Source of the DNA: Ardenticatenaceae bacterium
Lineage (GTDB): Bacteria > Chloroflexota > Anaerolineae > Promineifilales > Promineifilaceae
Direction: 5' to 3'
Assembly: GCA_020634375.1 (NCBI GenBank)
Contig: JACKBX010000005.1
Location: 248,001-312,000, forward strand
DNA: 64,000 nt
Every line of letters begins with the position of its first letter. Within the stretch, counting starts at the first letter, position 1. Positions 23,942 to 33,542 of this stretch are shown in pieces. Made by a program: the position numbers and the translations under genes. Under the pieces are notes generated by a model. That model had not been told where the DNA came from and did not search any database. It saw only the letters and a program-made list of their open reading frames with translations.

Positions 23942-26333
23942 TTTCCACTCGAATTTGAGTTAATTGCAAGAAATCCTCCTGGGTGATACGGCCGTCTTCC
24001 GTCACCAATTGCAATTTAGGGAAGCTGCCATCCTCAGCCTGATGGTACAAAATCAGCAGCAGCGGATACACGCCCTGCGGCGTATCTTCCGCCAGGATGA
24101 TAGGTATCTCCAACGTGTGCGTTTCCCCCGGCAGCCAGGTACTCGTCGGTTGCCCCACGTCATGGCTGCCCCAGCGTGTGGTGTCCGGCAGTTTCACGGC
24201 CTGCACGGAAAAGCTGTAGTCAGTGGTCAACGGCCGTTTCGCCTGTACATACAACGTCACGACCGCGTCTTCACCCGCGTGCACCAAACGCGGTTCCAAC
24301 ATATACCCCATTAACTGCACTTCATCCATAAAATTGATATTGGTTGGATTCGGGAAAGCCCCCTCACCGGGGTTTAATTCCAATACGGTCAGAGGCACAG
24401 CATCATCGCCAGTATCTGCCACCAGCCGCTCGCCACTGGCCAAATCATACAATCCCACATTCACCCTCAAAAAAGCGTGGGCATAGGCCGTCTCTGGCAC
24501 AAACAAGCGATAAAATGTGACAAACTTCTCTCCTGGATGCAACAAGCTAGTGGAACGCAAGCCTTGCCCAGGGTACATATCGCGTTGTGCAATAGGGACG
24601 CCTATTAGCATATCCGTTAAATGTACAAAAACGCTCCAATCCCTGTCTATTGGCTGCAACACTTCCCATTGCAGGGTCACGTCCACAAACTGGGAAGGAG
24701 TAACGGCCGTCCCCGCCAACTCTTGCGGCTGCACAGAAAAACCAGTCAGGCGCATCACATCGCCAAACACTACGTTTACCGTTGTCAACGCATACGGGCG
24801 CGGCGGACTATACGCGTCCGCCTGGTACGCCGGGCGAATCCACAGCCAGGGCGCGGCCGCAGCCACCACAAACATGAACCCGGCCAAAAGCCCAACCACC
24901 CACTGCCCAATGCGCTGCGGCAGCCAACCCACCAGCCCCACCATCACCAGCACACTCAATGCCGACAGCGCCGTAAACACCAGCCGCCCCTGGCTCGACC
25001 ACGTTGTCGTCGCCCACTGGATGAGACCGAGGATAACGGCCGTTGCAAACAACAACAGCAGCACCAGTGGAAAAAATCGTTCCACAAAAGCCATGAGATT
25101 GGAAATGAAAGACTGGAGATTAAACCGCCAACGCGCCATCTCCAATCCCCAATCTCTAATCTCTTTAACTGCATACACAGCAAAACCCACCACCGCCACA
25201 ATAACCACACCATTCAGCACGCGGTAAATCCACAGGCTCATGGGAATGTTGACGCCGCCAAAAAGCCCCCAAAAGGCCATCATAAAACCAAACCGCTCAT
25301 CCCACAACTGCGCCAGCGAGGCTGGCTGTGCCCGCGACCCCAACACGGCAATAAATGCATTCCAGCCCAAAAAATCACCATAAAGCTGAATATTGCGCCA
25401 ATACCACCAGCCCGCAATCAGCAGCACCGGCAGCAGCACCACCGCAAAATACCCCAGCGATTCCAGCACTGCTCGCGCCAGCCACTGCCAGTAACCAGTT
25501 TTCAATTTTTTGTTATCTGTTTCTTGTTTTTTGTTTTCCCCCACCCGCCAGCGTAACACAAATAAGGTTCCCCACGCCAACGGCAGCAGCGCAAACGTCC
25601 CCTGCTTCGTCAACACTGCAAGCCCAATGACCACGCCTAACAGTAAACAGTAAATGGTGAATGATAAATGCGGAATGGAGAATGATGAATGCCGCTCTTC
25701 ATTCACCATTCCGCGTTCCGCATTCATCATTCCATTAATCATCAGCAGCACGCCCAACGAAGCCAGCGGAATCGCCAGGTTATCGTTGTTCACCGCGCCG
25801 CTGATGAAGAGAAACATGGGCAAAAAGGCGTTGAAGGCCGCCGCGCCCAAGGCAATGTCGCTGCGCTGTGGAGCAACGGTTTTACCCAGTAAATAGGTGA
25901 GGTAAACGGTCACTGCACCCAGCAGCACAGAAAACAAGCGCACAATGCGCACCGCCAGCAGCGTACCCTGCCAGGGATTGGCAGCCGGGTCGTGAATGGT
26001 CAGGTTGGTATTGCCATCCACAGTAATCACGCCGTTGTCTACGTGCGGGTTGAGCCAGCGTATCGCTTCCATATCGCTCGTATCAATGCCAAATGTAAGC
26101 GCTGCACCGAGGTAATAATACAGGGGAGGTTGGCTGGCTTCTTGCTTCCACGGGCCAGCCTCATCAGGGTTAAAGGCTTGCACGGGCAATGGATTGCCAC
26201 CTGCCAGGTGACGAATCATGGGGTAGTGCCATAGTTCGTCGGAAGCCTCGAAAACAGGCGTTACGAATGCGTAGATTGCGCCCAAAAGGATAAACAGGCC
26301 CAAAATCAGGGCTAAGATGCGTTTTTCGACCAT
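23934..26333 (-). CDS. large polytopic membrane protein, DUF2142 / GT39-like
   Basis: A 799-aa protein: N-terminal transmembrane helix, then an extracytoplasmic loop with TPVFEASDELWHYPMIRHL (acidic DE site typical of GT-C-fold proteins) and QPPLYYYLGAAL, then about ten helices. A soluble C-terminal region from about residue 540 has beta-rich, carbohydrate-binding-like features (VTLQWEVLQPIDRDWSVFVHL). It probably moves lipid-linked sugars. Odd points: three hydrophilic inserts at about residues 198-233, 262-282 and 390-414 are encoded by the same AT-rich word repeats found between genes here. A TAAAAT box lies 9 nt before the ATG. Confidence 0.78.
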   Translation of the reverse strand: MVEKRILALILGLFILLGAIYAFVTPVFEASDELWHYPMIRHLAGGNPLPVQAFNPDEAGPWKQEASQPPLYYYLGAALTFGIDTSDMEAIRWLNPHVDNGVITVDGNTNLTIHDPAANPWQGTLLAVRIVRLFSVLLGAVTVYLTYLLGKTVAPQRSDIALGAAAFNAFLPMFLFISGAVNNDNLAIPLASLGVLLMINGMMNAERGMVNEERHSSFSIPHLSFTIYCLLLGVVIGLAVLTKQGTFALLPLAWGTLFVLRWRVGENKKQETDNKKLKTGYWQWLARAVLESLGYFAVVLLPVLLIAGWWYWRNIQLYGDFLGWNAFIAVLGSRAQPASLAQLWDERFGFMMAFWGLFGGVNIPMSLWIYRVLNGVVIVAVVGFAVYAVKEIRDWGLEMARWRFNLQSFISNLMAFVERFFPLVLLLLFATAVILGLIQWATTTWSSQGRLVFTALSALSVLVMVGLVGWLPQRIGQWVVGLLAGFMFVVAAAAPWLWIRPAYQADAYSPPRPYALTTVNVVFGDVMRLTGFSVQPQELAGTAVTPSQFVDVTLQWEVLQPIDRDWSVFVHLTDMLIGVPIAQRDMYPGQGLRSTSLLHPGEKFVTFYRLFVPETAYAHAFLRVNVGLYDLASGERLVADTGDDAVPLTVLELNPGEGAFPNPTNINFMDEVQLMGYMLEPRLVHAGEDAVVTLYVQAKRPLTTDYSFSVQAVKLPDTTRWGSHDVGQPTSTWLPGETHTLEIPIILAEDTPQGVYPLLLILYHQAEDGSFPKLQLVTEDGRITQEDFLQLTQIRVEND
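25094..25170. repeat. intragenic AATCTCTAATCTC repeat, inverted arms, in frame
   Basis: GAGATTGGAAATGAAAGACT on the left and CCAATCCCCAATCTCTAATC on the right are partly complementary. The same words occur between genes at 12165-12193 and 40150-40205. Read on the minus strand it encodes about residues 390-414 of the membrane protein without breaking the frame. Confidence 0.65.
25496..25550. repeat. intragenic TTTTTTGTT word repeat, in frame
   Basis: Direct repeats of TTTTTTGTTATCTGTTTCTTG. It encodes a Lys-rich insert (NKKQETDNKKLKTG) around residues 262-282 of the membrane protein. Confidence 0.5.
25637..25743. repeat. intragenic palindromic AATGATGAATGC repeat, in frame
   Basis: AATGGAGAATGATGAATGC on the left and GCATTCATCATTCCATT on the right are inverted copies differing by a 2-bp indel. 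It encodes about residues 198-233 of the membrane protein (ERGMVNEERHSSFSIPHLSF). Confidence 0.7.
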
Positions 26334-26482
26334 AGGGGTCTGATTTTACCGGCAAATAGGGGGCGGGTCACATGCGCGGATGCTACGATTGGGGAACGGC
26401 CGTCAACCGACCTGTGCATGAAGCAGTAAAGTCATGTAAACTCACTTCCGCTGGATGGGTAGGGCAGCAAAACGGACAACTT

Positions 26483-27376
26483 ATGGATAACAAAGGGTTA
26501 CTATACGGAATTGCAGCTTATACCGCCTGGGGTCTTCTACCAGTTTATTGGAAGGCCATTCAAGCACTGCCTGCCCTGGAAATTCTAGGGCATCGCATGG
26601 TGTGGTCACTGCTGTTTTTGCTGCTGCTTTTGGGCTATCGTCGTCAATGGGGTTGGCTGCGCCCAACTTTGCGGAACAAACGTCTGCTGCTCACGTATCT
26701 TGTGACGGCCGTTCTCCTTGCCATCAATTGGTGGGTGTATATCTGGGCTGTCAATGCCGGATTTATCGTGGAAGCCAGCCTGGGGTACTTCATCAGCCCA
26801 TTGGTGAATGTGCTGATGGGTGTGTTCTTTCTAGGCGAGCGGCTGCGTCCCTGGCAGCTCATCGCCGTTGCCTCAGCCACCATTGGCGTGCTGTACCTGA
26901 CCATCACCTTTGGCTCTCTGCCCTGGATTGGCCTGGTGCTTGCCCTGACTTTTGGCACTTATGGGCTGCTGCGCAAAAAAGCGCCGCTAGAATCCATTGA
27001 AGGGTTGTCGCTAGAAATGGGCCTGATGTTTTTACCGGCATTAGCCTACCTGATTTATTTGGAGGTATCGGGCACGGCCGTTTTCCCCCACACTACCTTT
27101 TCTACCAACCTGTTGGTCTCACTGGTTGGAGCAGCAACGGCACTGCCCTTACTCTGGTTTGGCACAGCCGCGCATCGTGTTACCCTCACGACCCTCGGTA
27201 TTTTGCAATACATCGCCCCAACCGGGCAGTTTCTCATTGGCGTACTCGTCTACGGCGAACCATTTCCCCCGGAACGACTCATTGGTTACAGCCTCATTTG
27301 GGTAGCCCTCGTCATTTATACGGCAGAACGCATCGTCCTCAGCCGCCGCAGCAAGATGCGTTTTGCTCGACCCTAA
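26483..27376 (+). CDS. rarD: RarD-type EamA-family transporter
   Basis: Ten-helix drug/metabolite superfamily permease of the RarD branch. I start it at ATG 26483 (MDNKGLLYGIAAYTAWGLLP), giving 298 aa, the family's usual length. An ORF open from 26372 adds 37 hydrophilic residues that do not match. Characteristic segments are LPVYWKAIQALPALEILGHRMVWSLL, NWWVYIWAVNAGFIVEASLGYFI and LQYIAPTGQFLIGVLVYGEPF. The substrate is unknown; chloramphenicol resistance was reported for relatives, but it is not predictable here. Confidence 0.87.
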   Translation: MDNKGLLYGIAAYTAWGLLPVYWKAIQALPALEILGHRMVWSLLFLLLLLGYRRQWGWLRPTLRNKRLLLTYLVTAVLLAINWWVYIWAVNAGFIVEASLGYFISPLVNVLMGVFFLGERLRPWQLIAVASATIGVLYLTITFGSLPWIGLVLALTFGTYGLLRKKAPLESIEGLSLEMGLMFLPALAYLIYLEVSGTAVFPHTTFSTNLLVSLVGAATALPLLWFGTAAHRVTLTTLGILQYIAPTGQFLIGVLVYGEPFPPERLIGYSLIWVALVIYTAERIVLSRRSKMRFARP

Positions 27377-27391
27377 CCTCATCTATTTTTC

Positions 27392-28795
27392 ATGTCTGAT
27401 TATTTTGAACGCTACAAACCCTTGATACATGAATGGAAGGCCTTTCAAGAAGCTGTGCAACGGCCGTTGCCCACAACCATTTGGGCCAATCCTATCAAAA
27501 CCACCCCAGACAGCTTGCTCAAACTGCTGCCAAACAACCTGGAAGCACAGCCATTACCCTGGCTCCCTGGCGCCTTCCGCCTTCCCCCCGATTTTCCTTC
27601 GGGTCTGCATTGGACTTATCTCGCCGGACTCTACCATGTGCAAGAGGAAGTCTCCTTGCTGCCCATCACCCTGCTCGATCCCCAACTTGGCGAGCGCACT
27701 CTTGATTTGTGCGCCGCACCTGGTAATAAAACAGCGCAAATCAGCCTGGCTATGCGTAACAGCGGCAGCGTCATCGCCAATGACCGCAATATTGGGCGGA
27801 TGCGGGCTACTCGCCATACGTTAGACCGCCTGGGCATCTACAACGTCACCACCACCGTCTACGATGGCGGGAATTTCCCCCGGCAAGCAGGCCCATTTGA
27901 CAGGGTGTTGGTGGACGCTCCTTGCACTTGTGAAGGAACCTGCCGCAAAGACAATGGCATCTTCGCCAACACGGGTGTCAATTCACAAAAATTGGTGGGC
28001 ACGCAGCGTGCGCTATTGCGCAAGGCCGTGCAGCTATGCCGCCCCGGAGGGCGCATTGTCTACGCGACCTGCACCTTTGCCCCCGAAGAAAACGAACTGG
28101 TGGTGGATGCCATTTTGCGCGAATTTGGGGAGAAGGTGCAAATGCAACCGGCTGCTATTCCTGGCTTTACAGCCTCACCCGGCGTTACGCATTGGCAAGG
28201 GCAAACGCTGGACGAATCGCTGCATCATGCGCTGCGTGTGTGGCCTCATCAAAATGACACGGGCGGATTTTTTGTTGCTGTGCTGCAAAAACAGCCGGAC
28301 ACAGCCGCTCCGGAAACGGTCGAACCGCCAACATTTACCAGCGAACGGGAACCCTGGCTTTCAATGATAGGTGACCATTATGGGATAGACTCAGCTCAAT
28401 TTGAGCCGTATCATTTGATTCGTTGGAGCCGTAAACGATTGTATCTGGTTAACCGCAATCACCAATCGGTTTCCCGGCCTCAACCAGATGCCGTTGGGAT
28501 GTTTTTCATGCACATTGATGGCAAATATCCAAAGTGGACGACGGGGGCGGCGCAGTTGTTTGGCCGTTATGCTACGCGGCAGGTGGTAGACCTGGAGCCG
28601 GAGCAGGCACAGGCATATCTGGCACGCCAGGATTGCGGTTTGTTGGCACAGCAAACGGCCGTTTGTAATGGAACTGGATACGCCTTGGTGCGCTATCAGG
28701 GCATTCCATTGGGAGTAGGCGTGTACCGTGCCCGACAAGGCTTGTTAGAAAGCCTGTTTCCGAAGGGCTGGGCACGGGCTGGAGCAATCATGTAG
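27392..28795 (+). CDS. RsmF/NSUN-type rRNA (cytosine-5) methyltransferase
   Basis: SAM-dependent RNA m5C methyltransferase, 467 aa. The catalytic core is at residues about 80-310: LGERTLDLCAAPGNKTAQIS (SAM motif I), VLVDAPCTCEGTCRKD (motif IV Cys) and YATCTFAPEENELVV (motif VI Cys, the nucleophile). The C-terminal 150 residues form an RsmF-like PUA-type region with LGVGVYRARQGLLESLFPKGW. The exact rRNA position cannot be read. It begins 15 bp after rarD, and its stop abuts the next gene's ATG. Confidence 0.88.
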   Translation: MSDYFERYKPLIHEWKAFQEAVQRPLPTTIWANPIKTTPDSLLKLLPNNLEAQPLPWLPGAFRLPPDFPSGLHWTYLAGLYHVQEEVSLLPITLLDPQLGERTLDLCAAPGNKTAQISLAMRNSGSVIANDRNIGRMRATRHTLDRLGIYNVTTTVYDGGNFPRQAGPFDRVLVDAPCTCEGTCRKDNGIFANTGVNSQKLVGTQRALLRKAVQLCRPGGRIVYATCTFAPEENELVVDAILREFGEKVQMQPAAIPGFTASPGVTHWQGQTLDESLHHALRVWPHQNDTGGFFVAVLQKQPDTAAPETVEPPTFTSEREPWLSMIGDHYGIDSAQFEPYHLIRWSRKRLYLVNRNHQSVSRPQPDAVGMFFMHIDGKYPKWTTGAAQLFGRYATRQVVDLEPEQAQAYLARQDCGLLAQQTAVCNGTGYALVRYQGIPLGVGVYRARQGLLESLFPKGWARAGAIM

Positions 28796-30145
28796 ATGAA
28801 AAAGAGAATAAAGCGTTTACGAGGCTGGTTGATTGGGATTGTATGGGTCGTTTTGTTGGCAGCTTGTCAAACGAGCACACCGGAAACGGCCGTGCCCACT
28901 CCCACACCTGTACAGACAGCAGCAGATGAGCCGGTGGAATTAGTGGTATGGGCCGAGTACTTTACACAAAATGCCATCAGTACAGACCCGGATGGTGCTG
29001 GCGCGTACGGCCGTTATCTCAAAGAACAGTTTGAGAAAGAGCATCCTGGCGTTACCGTGCGCATCGAATATCATGGCTGGGACACTGCCTTGCAACAAAA
29101 TCTCTTCAATGCGTTGTTGGCTGGTACACCACCAGATATTGTCGTGGGCGAAAACTACTTCCAACTTTTTGCCGAGTTGGGCGCATTGGTTCCACTGGAC
29201 AACGTGATGGCAGAAGACGTAGACAATCTAATTCCCGGAACCTACAAAGCCGCCGAATATGAGGGGCACATTTACGGGCTATCGGCATTCACTGGCGTCT
29301 TCGGCTTTGAGCGCAACTGCGCCGTTGTTGAGGCAGCCGGCCTGGACTGCGACAACCCGCCACAAACCTGGGATGAATTGTTAGCCGAAGTGCAGCAGAT
29401 AACGGCCGTAGGCAATGGTGAGTATTATGGCTACACACTGCAAGGCCCAGGAGAATCATCTACAATAGGCGGGATATTCCGGGTGGCCGCCTTTCTAGCC
29501 CAAGTTGATGCCCCAATATGCCGCAACAATTGCACAGAACCTTATTTCAATAATCCGCAAGCCATACAGGTCATGGAATTTATTCGAGAATTACACCGTT
29601 CTGCTCCACCAGGGCTGGCCTTTAATCCCCACGAAGGGCAAGTTTATGAGCAGTTGTTCCGAGGATTATCGGCCTATCAAATTGCCGGAAGTTGGCATCC
29701 GCAGTGGGCAAAAGATATAGGATGCGAAGATTGCCGCTACTCGCCCATACCTGTGCCAGAGAACGGCCGTGCGGCCAGCATGGTCGTCGGCAATGTCATT
29801 TACGCCGTACTGCAACAAAGCCAACATCAAGACCTGGCAATGGAATGGGTGCATTTTTTGGTGCGTGACGACGTGCAAGATTTAGTTTACCCATCACTGG
29901 GGCGGCTGCCCGCAACCCGCAGCGCCCTGACCCGGCTGCGTCCTATGGTCACACCAGCAGAGCAGGCTTTTATCGACCAATTGTTAGAAACGCCAAATCT
30001 GGAAATCTTGCCCCAATGGCGTAAAGAACCACAATTGTTGTGGGAAATATACAATGAAATGTTGGCCGAAATCTTGACTACAGAACGCCCGATTATCGAG
30101 ATTATGGACGAGGCCCAGGCAAAAGCTGAAGAGGTGTTGCAATAG
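28796..30145 (+). CDS. extracellular solute-binding lipoprotein (ABC type), likely sensor partner
   Basis: Family 1 sugar-type solute-binding protein, 449 aa. The lipoprotein signal peptide has Cys 24 (VVLLAACQTS), then a PTPTP linker and the two-lobe SBP fold: VELVVWAEYF, FEKEHPGVTVRIEYHGWDT, AGTPPDIVVGENYF, GHIYGLSAFTGVFGFERN, EWVHFLVRDDVQDLVYPSLG. No permease or ATPase gene is adjacent. The next two genes, overlapping by 1 and 4 nt, are a sensor kinase and a receiver-kinase. I infer that the protein presents its ligand to the kinase sensor rather than to a transporter. Confidence 0.87.
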   Translation: MKKRIKRLRGWLIGIVWVVLLAACQTSTPETAVPTPTPVQTAADEPVELVVWAEYFTQNAISTDPDGAGAYGRYLKEQFEKEHPGVTVRIEYHGWDTALQQNLFNALLAGTPPDIVVGENYFQLFAELGALVPLDNVMAEDVDNLIPGTYKAAEYEGHIYGLSAFTGVFGFERNCAVVEAAGLDCDNPPQTWDELLAEVQQITAVGNGEYYGYTLQGPGESSTIGGIFRVAAFLAQVDAPICRNNCTEPYFNNPQAIQVMEFIRELHRSAPPGLAFNPHEGQVYEQLFRGLSAYQIAGSWHPQWAKDIGCEDCRYSPIPVPENGRAASMVVGNVIYAVLQQSQHQDLAMEWVHFLVRDDVQDLVYPSLGRLPATRSALTRLRPMVTPAEQAFIDQLLETPNLEILPQWRKEPQLLWEIYNEMLAEILTTERPIIEIMDEAQAKAEEVLQ

Positions 30146-32436
30146 TGAGACGATTGCGCAGTTGGCTGCAAAGCAGCGCAGTACGAACCAAATTAATGGT
30201 GGCATTTTTGGCAATTGCGCTGTTAGCATTTGGCCCCCTTTCTCTGCTTTACTTGAATATCATGAGCGATGCGCTGCGAGACCGGGCTCATCAGGCTTTG
30301 TATGCTGCGGCCTCCCGCACGGCCGTTTCCCTTGACGTATTTATTGACAGCAATCTGGACGCCCTGCGAGCCGAAGCACGCTTGCCAGAAATAGTTGAGT
30401 TCATCTCACTGCCAACCGAAGAACGAGCGGGAAGTCTGGAAGAAACAAAAGCGGGCGAAACATTAGAAGCACTTCGTCTCAAAGATTTTCTGTACATTTC
30501 ATCGTATGCCCTCATCGATCAAAACGGCATCAATTTACTGGATACATTTACCCCTAATATCAACCAAAACGAGTTGGACGATGACTGCGTACAAGAGCCG
30601 CTGCGTCTGGGATTACCCTACATGTCTTCCGTGAAATTTGCCCGCACCGTTGGCGATGTGTATTTCTGCTTTAGCAGTCCCGTACACAATGCTTATGGGC
30701 AAATCGCGGGTGTACTGCGGCTGCGCTACAGCATAGCTATTCTACAAGACATCGTATATGAAGGGCACGGGATGGTTGGGCCGCATTCCTTTGCTGTGTT
30801 GTTAGATGAAAATTATTTACGTCTCTCTCATGACAACCAACCGAATTTGATTTTTAAGACGGTTGTCCCACTGGATGCTGAAAAACAAGCCGAATTACAT
30901 GCCAACGGCCGTTTACCCAACCTCCCTCCAGAATCCTTAGCCACAAACCTGCCAGCGTTTCAAGCCGGTCTGGACAATGCTGCCAACCAACCATTTTTCC
31001 ACGCCGAAATTGATGACGACGGCACCCTTGAGGAAATCGCTGTTGCCCCATTGCAAAAAGCTCCCTGGTACATTGTTTACGCACAGCCCCAAGCAGATTT
31101 TTTAGCGCCAGTTGCGCAGGCCATCCGCACAATCTTGCTGGTAGCTACGATAACGGGCATCATCATCATCCTTGCCTCCCTGTACATAACCAGGTGGCTA
31201 AGCTACCCTATTTCCCGCCTCAACTACGTGGCCGAGCGCATTGCCGCAGGCGACCTGACAGCCCAGGCACCCGTTTTCGCCAATGATGAAATTGGGAAAC
31301 TAGCCGTTACCTTTAACAGCATGACCAGTCAGTTACGTGCCACAATCCAAAGCTGGCAGTTACGAAGCAAACAATTAAGTCAAGAAGTTACTGAACGGCA
31401 GCGCACAGAAGCCGCACTGCAAGAAGCAAAAGAGGCGGCCGAAGCTGCCAATGAAGCCAAAAGCACTTTTCTCGCCAACATGAGCCATGAACTGCGTACC
31501 CCACTGCACGCCATTCTTGGCTATGCACAAATGCTAGCCAAGCAAAACCCTCTTAGCAAGCAACAGCAAGAAGGCCTGAGAATCATCCAAAGCAGTGGAC
31601 AGCATCTTCTCACACTAATTAATGACATCCTTGACCTCTCAAAAATCGAGGCTGGAGAAATGGCCCTGCTTCGCAAGCCGTTTCACTTTCCTGCATTCCT
31701 ACAAAATATCAGCGATATTATCCGTGTCAAAGTGCAGCAAAAGGGGCTGGTTTTTGAGTTTGTGCCGTATGATTTTGTACGAGACGAACCCAGTGGCACG
31801 CTGGTAACGGCCGTATACGGCGACGAAGTACGTTTGCGTCAAGTTCTCCTCAATCTCCTCGACAACGCCATCAAATTTACGCCATCTGGAACCATCACCC
31901 TCAAAGTAGGTCATCCTGATACAAGCAAACTGCAAACCATCCGCTTTCTTGTCGAAGACACAGGCGTCGGCATCGCCGCAGAAGAACTTGAAGAAATATT
32001 TGCACCCTTCCAACAGGCAAATAGACAATATCATGCAGAAGGCACAGGACTAGGATTAGCCATCAGCCAACACCTGGTTCAGATCATGGGCAGTACGTTG
32101 ATAGTGCAAAGTATACCCGGTGTCGGTAGTCAATTCTGGTTCGATATTGATCTCGCCATTATCGCGGCAGATACCGTCACCGAAACGATAAGCAGCAGCA
32201 CCTCATCCCGTCCTCCTCTAGCCGCCCCACCCCCACGAGAAGTTTTGGAACAATTGCACACGGCCGCCAAATTAGGCGACATTGCCGCCCTCCAAGAACA
32301 ACTGGACACATTGGAAGAAACAACTGCAAACCACAATACATTTATCATGCAATTCCGCGAACTGATGGAAAGTTTCCAGATTGATAAAATGTGTACAGTA
32401 TTGCAGCATTACATTGAACACGACAACGAAGCATGA
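30145..32436 (+). CDS. membrane sensor histidine kinase with dCache-like input domain
   Basis: A 763-aa kinase starting at GTG 30145, overlapping the upstream TAG by one base. Order: TM1 (about 17-40), a large extracytoplasmic Cache-like domain (about 40-325), TM2 (about 328-350), HAMP (YVAERIAAGDLTAQAPVFANDEIGKL), coiled coil, HisKA with phospho-acceptor His 448 (FLANMSHELRTPLHAILGYA), and HATPase_c with N-box LLNLLDNAIKF, G1 VEDTGVGI and G2 GTGLGLAIS. A C-terminal helical tail of about 70 residues (LEQLHTAAKLGDIAALQEQL) resembles tails seen after hybrid kinases. Its output partner is probably the next gene. Confidence 0.92.
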   Translation: MRRLRSWLQSSAVRTKLMVAFLAIALLAFGPLSLLYLNIMSDALRDRAHQALYAAASRTAVSLDVFIDSNLDALRAEARLPEIVEFISLPTEERAGSLEETKAGETLEALRLKDFLYISSYALIDQNGINLLDTFTPNINQNELDDDCVQEPLRLGLPYMSSVKFARTVGDVYFCFSSPVHNAYGQIAGVLRLRYSIAILQDIVYEGHGMVGPHSFAVLLDENYLRLSHDNQPNLIFKTVVPLDAEKQAELHANGRLPNLPPESLATNLPAFQAGLDNAANQPFFHAEIDDDGTLEEIAVAPLQKAPWYIVYAQPQADFLAPVAQAIRTILLVATITGIIIILASLYITRWLSYPISRLNYVAERIAAGDLTAQAPVFANDEIGKLAVTFNSMTSQLRATIQSWQLRSKQLSQEVTERQRTEAALQEAKEAAEAANEAKSTFLANMSHELRTPLHAILGYAQMLAKQNPLSKQQQEGLRIIQSSGQHLLTLINDILDLSKIEAGEMALLRKPFHFPAFLQNISDIIRVKVQQKGLVFEFVPYDFVRDEPSGTLVTAVYGDEVRLRQVLLNLLDNAIKFTPSGTITLKVGHPDTSKLQTIRFLVEDTGVGIAAEELEEIFAPFQQANRQYHAEGTGLGLAISQHLVQIMGSTLIVQSIPGVGSQFWFDIDLAIIAADTVTETISSSTSSRPPLAAPPPREVLEQLHTAAKLGDIAALQEQLDTLEETTANHNTFIMQFRELMESFQIDKMCTVLQHYIEHDNEA

Positions 32437-33542
32437 ACCAGCAAATATCCCCAACAGAAACGATCCTTATTGTCGATGACAATCCTACAAATCTCAACGT
32501 TCTCTTCACTTTCCTGCATGAAAAAGGCTTCAAAGTATTGATCGCCGAAAATGGCGAAAGTGCGATAGAGCGCGGTATTCTCGCCAAACCAGACATCATT
32601 TTGCTTGATATACTCATGCCCGGTATAGATGGCTTTGAAACCTGTCGCCGTTTACAAGCCGACCCTGTCACCCAAGATATTCCGGTTATCTTGATGACTG
32701 CCCTAAACGACACCACAGATAAGGTAAAAGGATTTGCTGCTGGCGCTGTAGATTACATCACAAAACCGGCGCAGTACGAAGAGGTGCTGGCCCGTGTCAA
32801 CACCCACTTGCGTCTACGCCACTTACAAGAAAATTTGCAAACGCAAATCCGCGAATACGAACATTTGACAGCCGAACTCAATGCTTACGCGCATACCGTC
32901 GCCCACGACTTGAAAACCCCTCTCGGCTCGATTATTGGTTTTGCCGAATTGCTAGAAATGGAACATCTTCAGTTCCCGCCAGAACAAATTACTCAACTCA
33001 CACAACATATTCGCACGAGCGGCGAAAAAATGAAGTCTATTATTGATGGATTGCTCCTGTTAGCCAGCGTACGCCTGGAGAATGTTCCCCTGCATACGCT
33101 CAATACAACGGCCGTCCTACTTGAGGCGGAGGCACGTCTAAGCGAGTTAATGGCGGAATACCAGGTGCAACTGAAACGGCCGTCCACATGGCCCCCCGCC
33201 CTCGGTTATGCTCCCTGGATTGAAGAAGTGTGGGTCAACTACCTCAGCAACGCCATCAAATACGGGGGCAGCCCCCCCATCATCGAAATCGGCAGCAGCC
33301 CTCCAACAGATGGCATGGTCCGTTTCTGGATTCAAGATAATGGAGCCGGGTTAAGCCCCGACCAACTCAAGCAGCTATTCACCCCCTTCACCCGAATTGA
33401 CCATTCAACAAAAGTAGAAGGACATGGCATAGGACTATCCATTGTACAGCGCATCATCACCAGGCTTGGCGGCCAGGTGGGTGCAGAAAGCGTCATCGGA
33501 CAAGGCAGCCGTTTCCACTTCACCTTACCCGCAGCCAACTAA
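32433..33542 (+). CDS. response-regulator / histidine-kinase hybrid (REC-HisKA-HATPase)
   Basis: A 369-aa soluble protein whose ATG overlaps the previous stop as ATGA. Residues 1-125 are a receiver with the acidic pair in ILIVDDNPTN, phospho-acceptor Asp 59 (ILLDILMPGIDGFE), and the conserved Thr and Lys (LMTALND, YITKPAQYEEVLARV). After a short coiled coil comes HisKA with His 158 (AHTVAHDLKTPLGSIIGFAE), then HATPase_c (NYLSNAIKYGG, QDNGAGLS, GHGIGLSIV). There is no DNA-binding output, so the final target lies elsewhere. It is likely the middle relay of a SBP-HK-RR cascade. Confidence 0.92.
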   Translation: MNQQISPTETILIVDDNPTNLNVLFTFLHEKGFKVLIAENGESAIERGILAKPDIILLDILMPGIDGFETCRRLQADPVTQDIPVILMTALNDTTDKVKGFAAGAVDYITKPAQYEEVLARVNTHLRLRHLQENLQTQIREYEHLTAELNAYAHTVAHDLKTPLGSIIGFAELLEMEHLQFPPEQITQLTQHIRTSGEKMKSIIDGLLLLASVRLENVPLHTLNTTAVLLEAEARLSELMAEYQVQLKRPSTWPPALGYAPWIEEVWVNYLSNAIKYGGSPPIIEIGSSPPTDGMVRFWIQDNGAGLSPDQLKQLFTPFTRIDHSTKVEGHGIGLSIVQRIITRLGGQVGAESVIGQGSRFHFTLPAAN

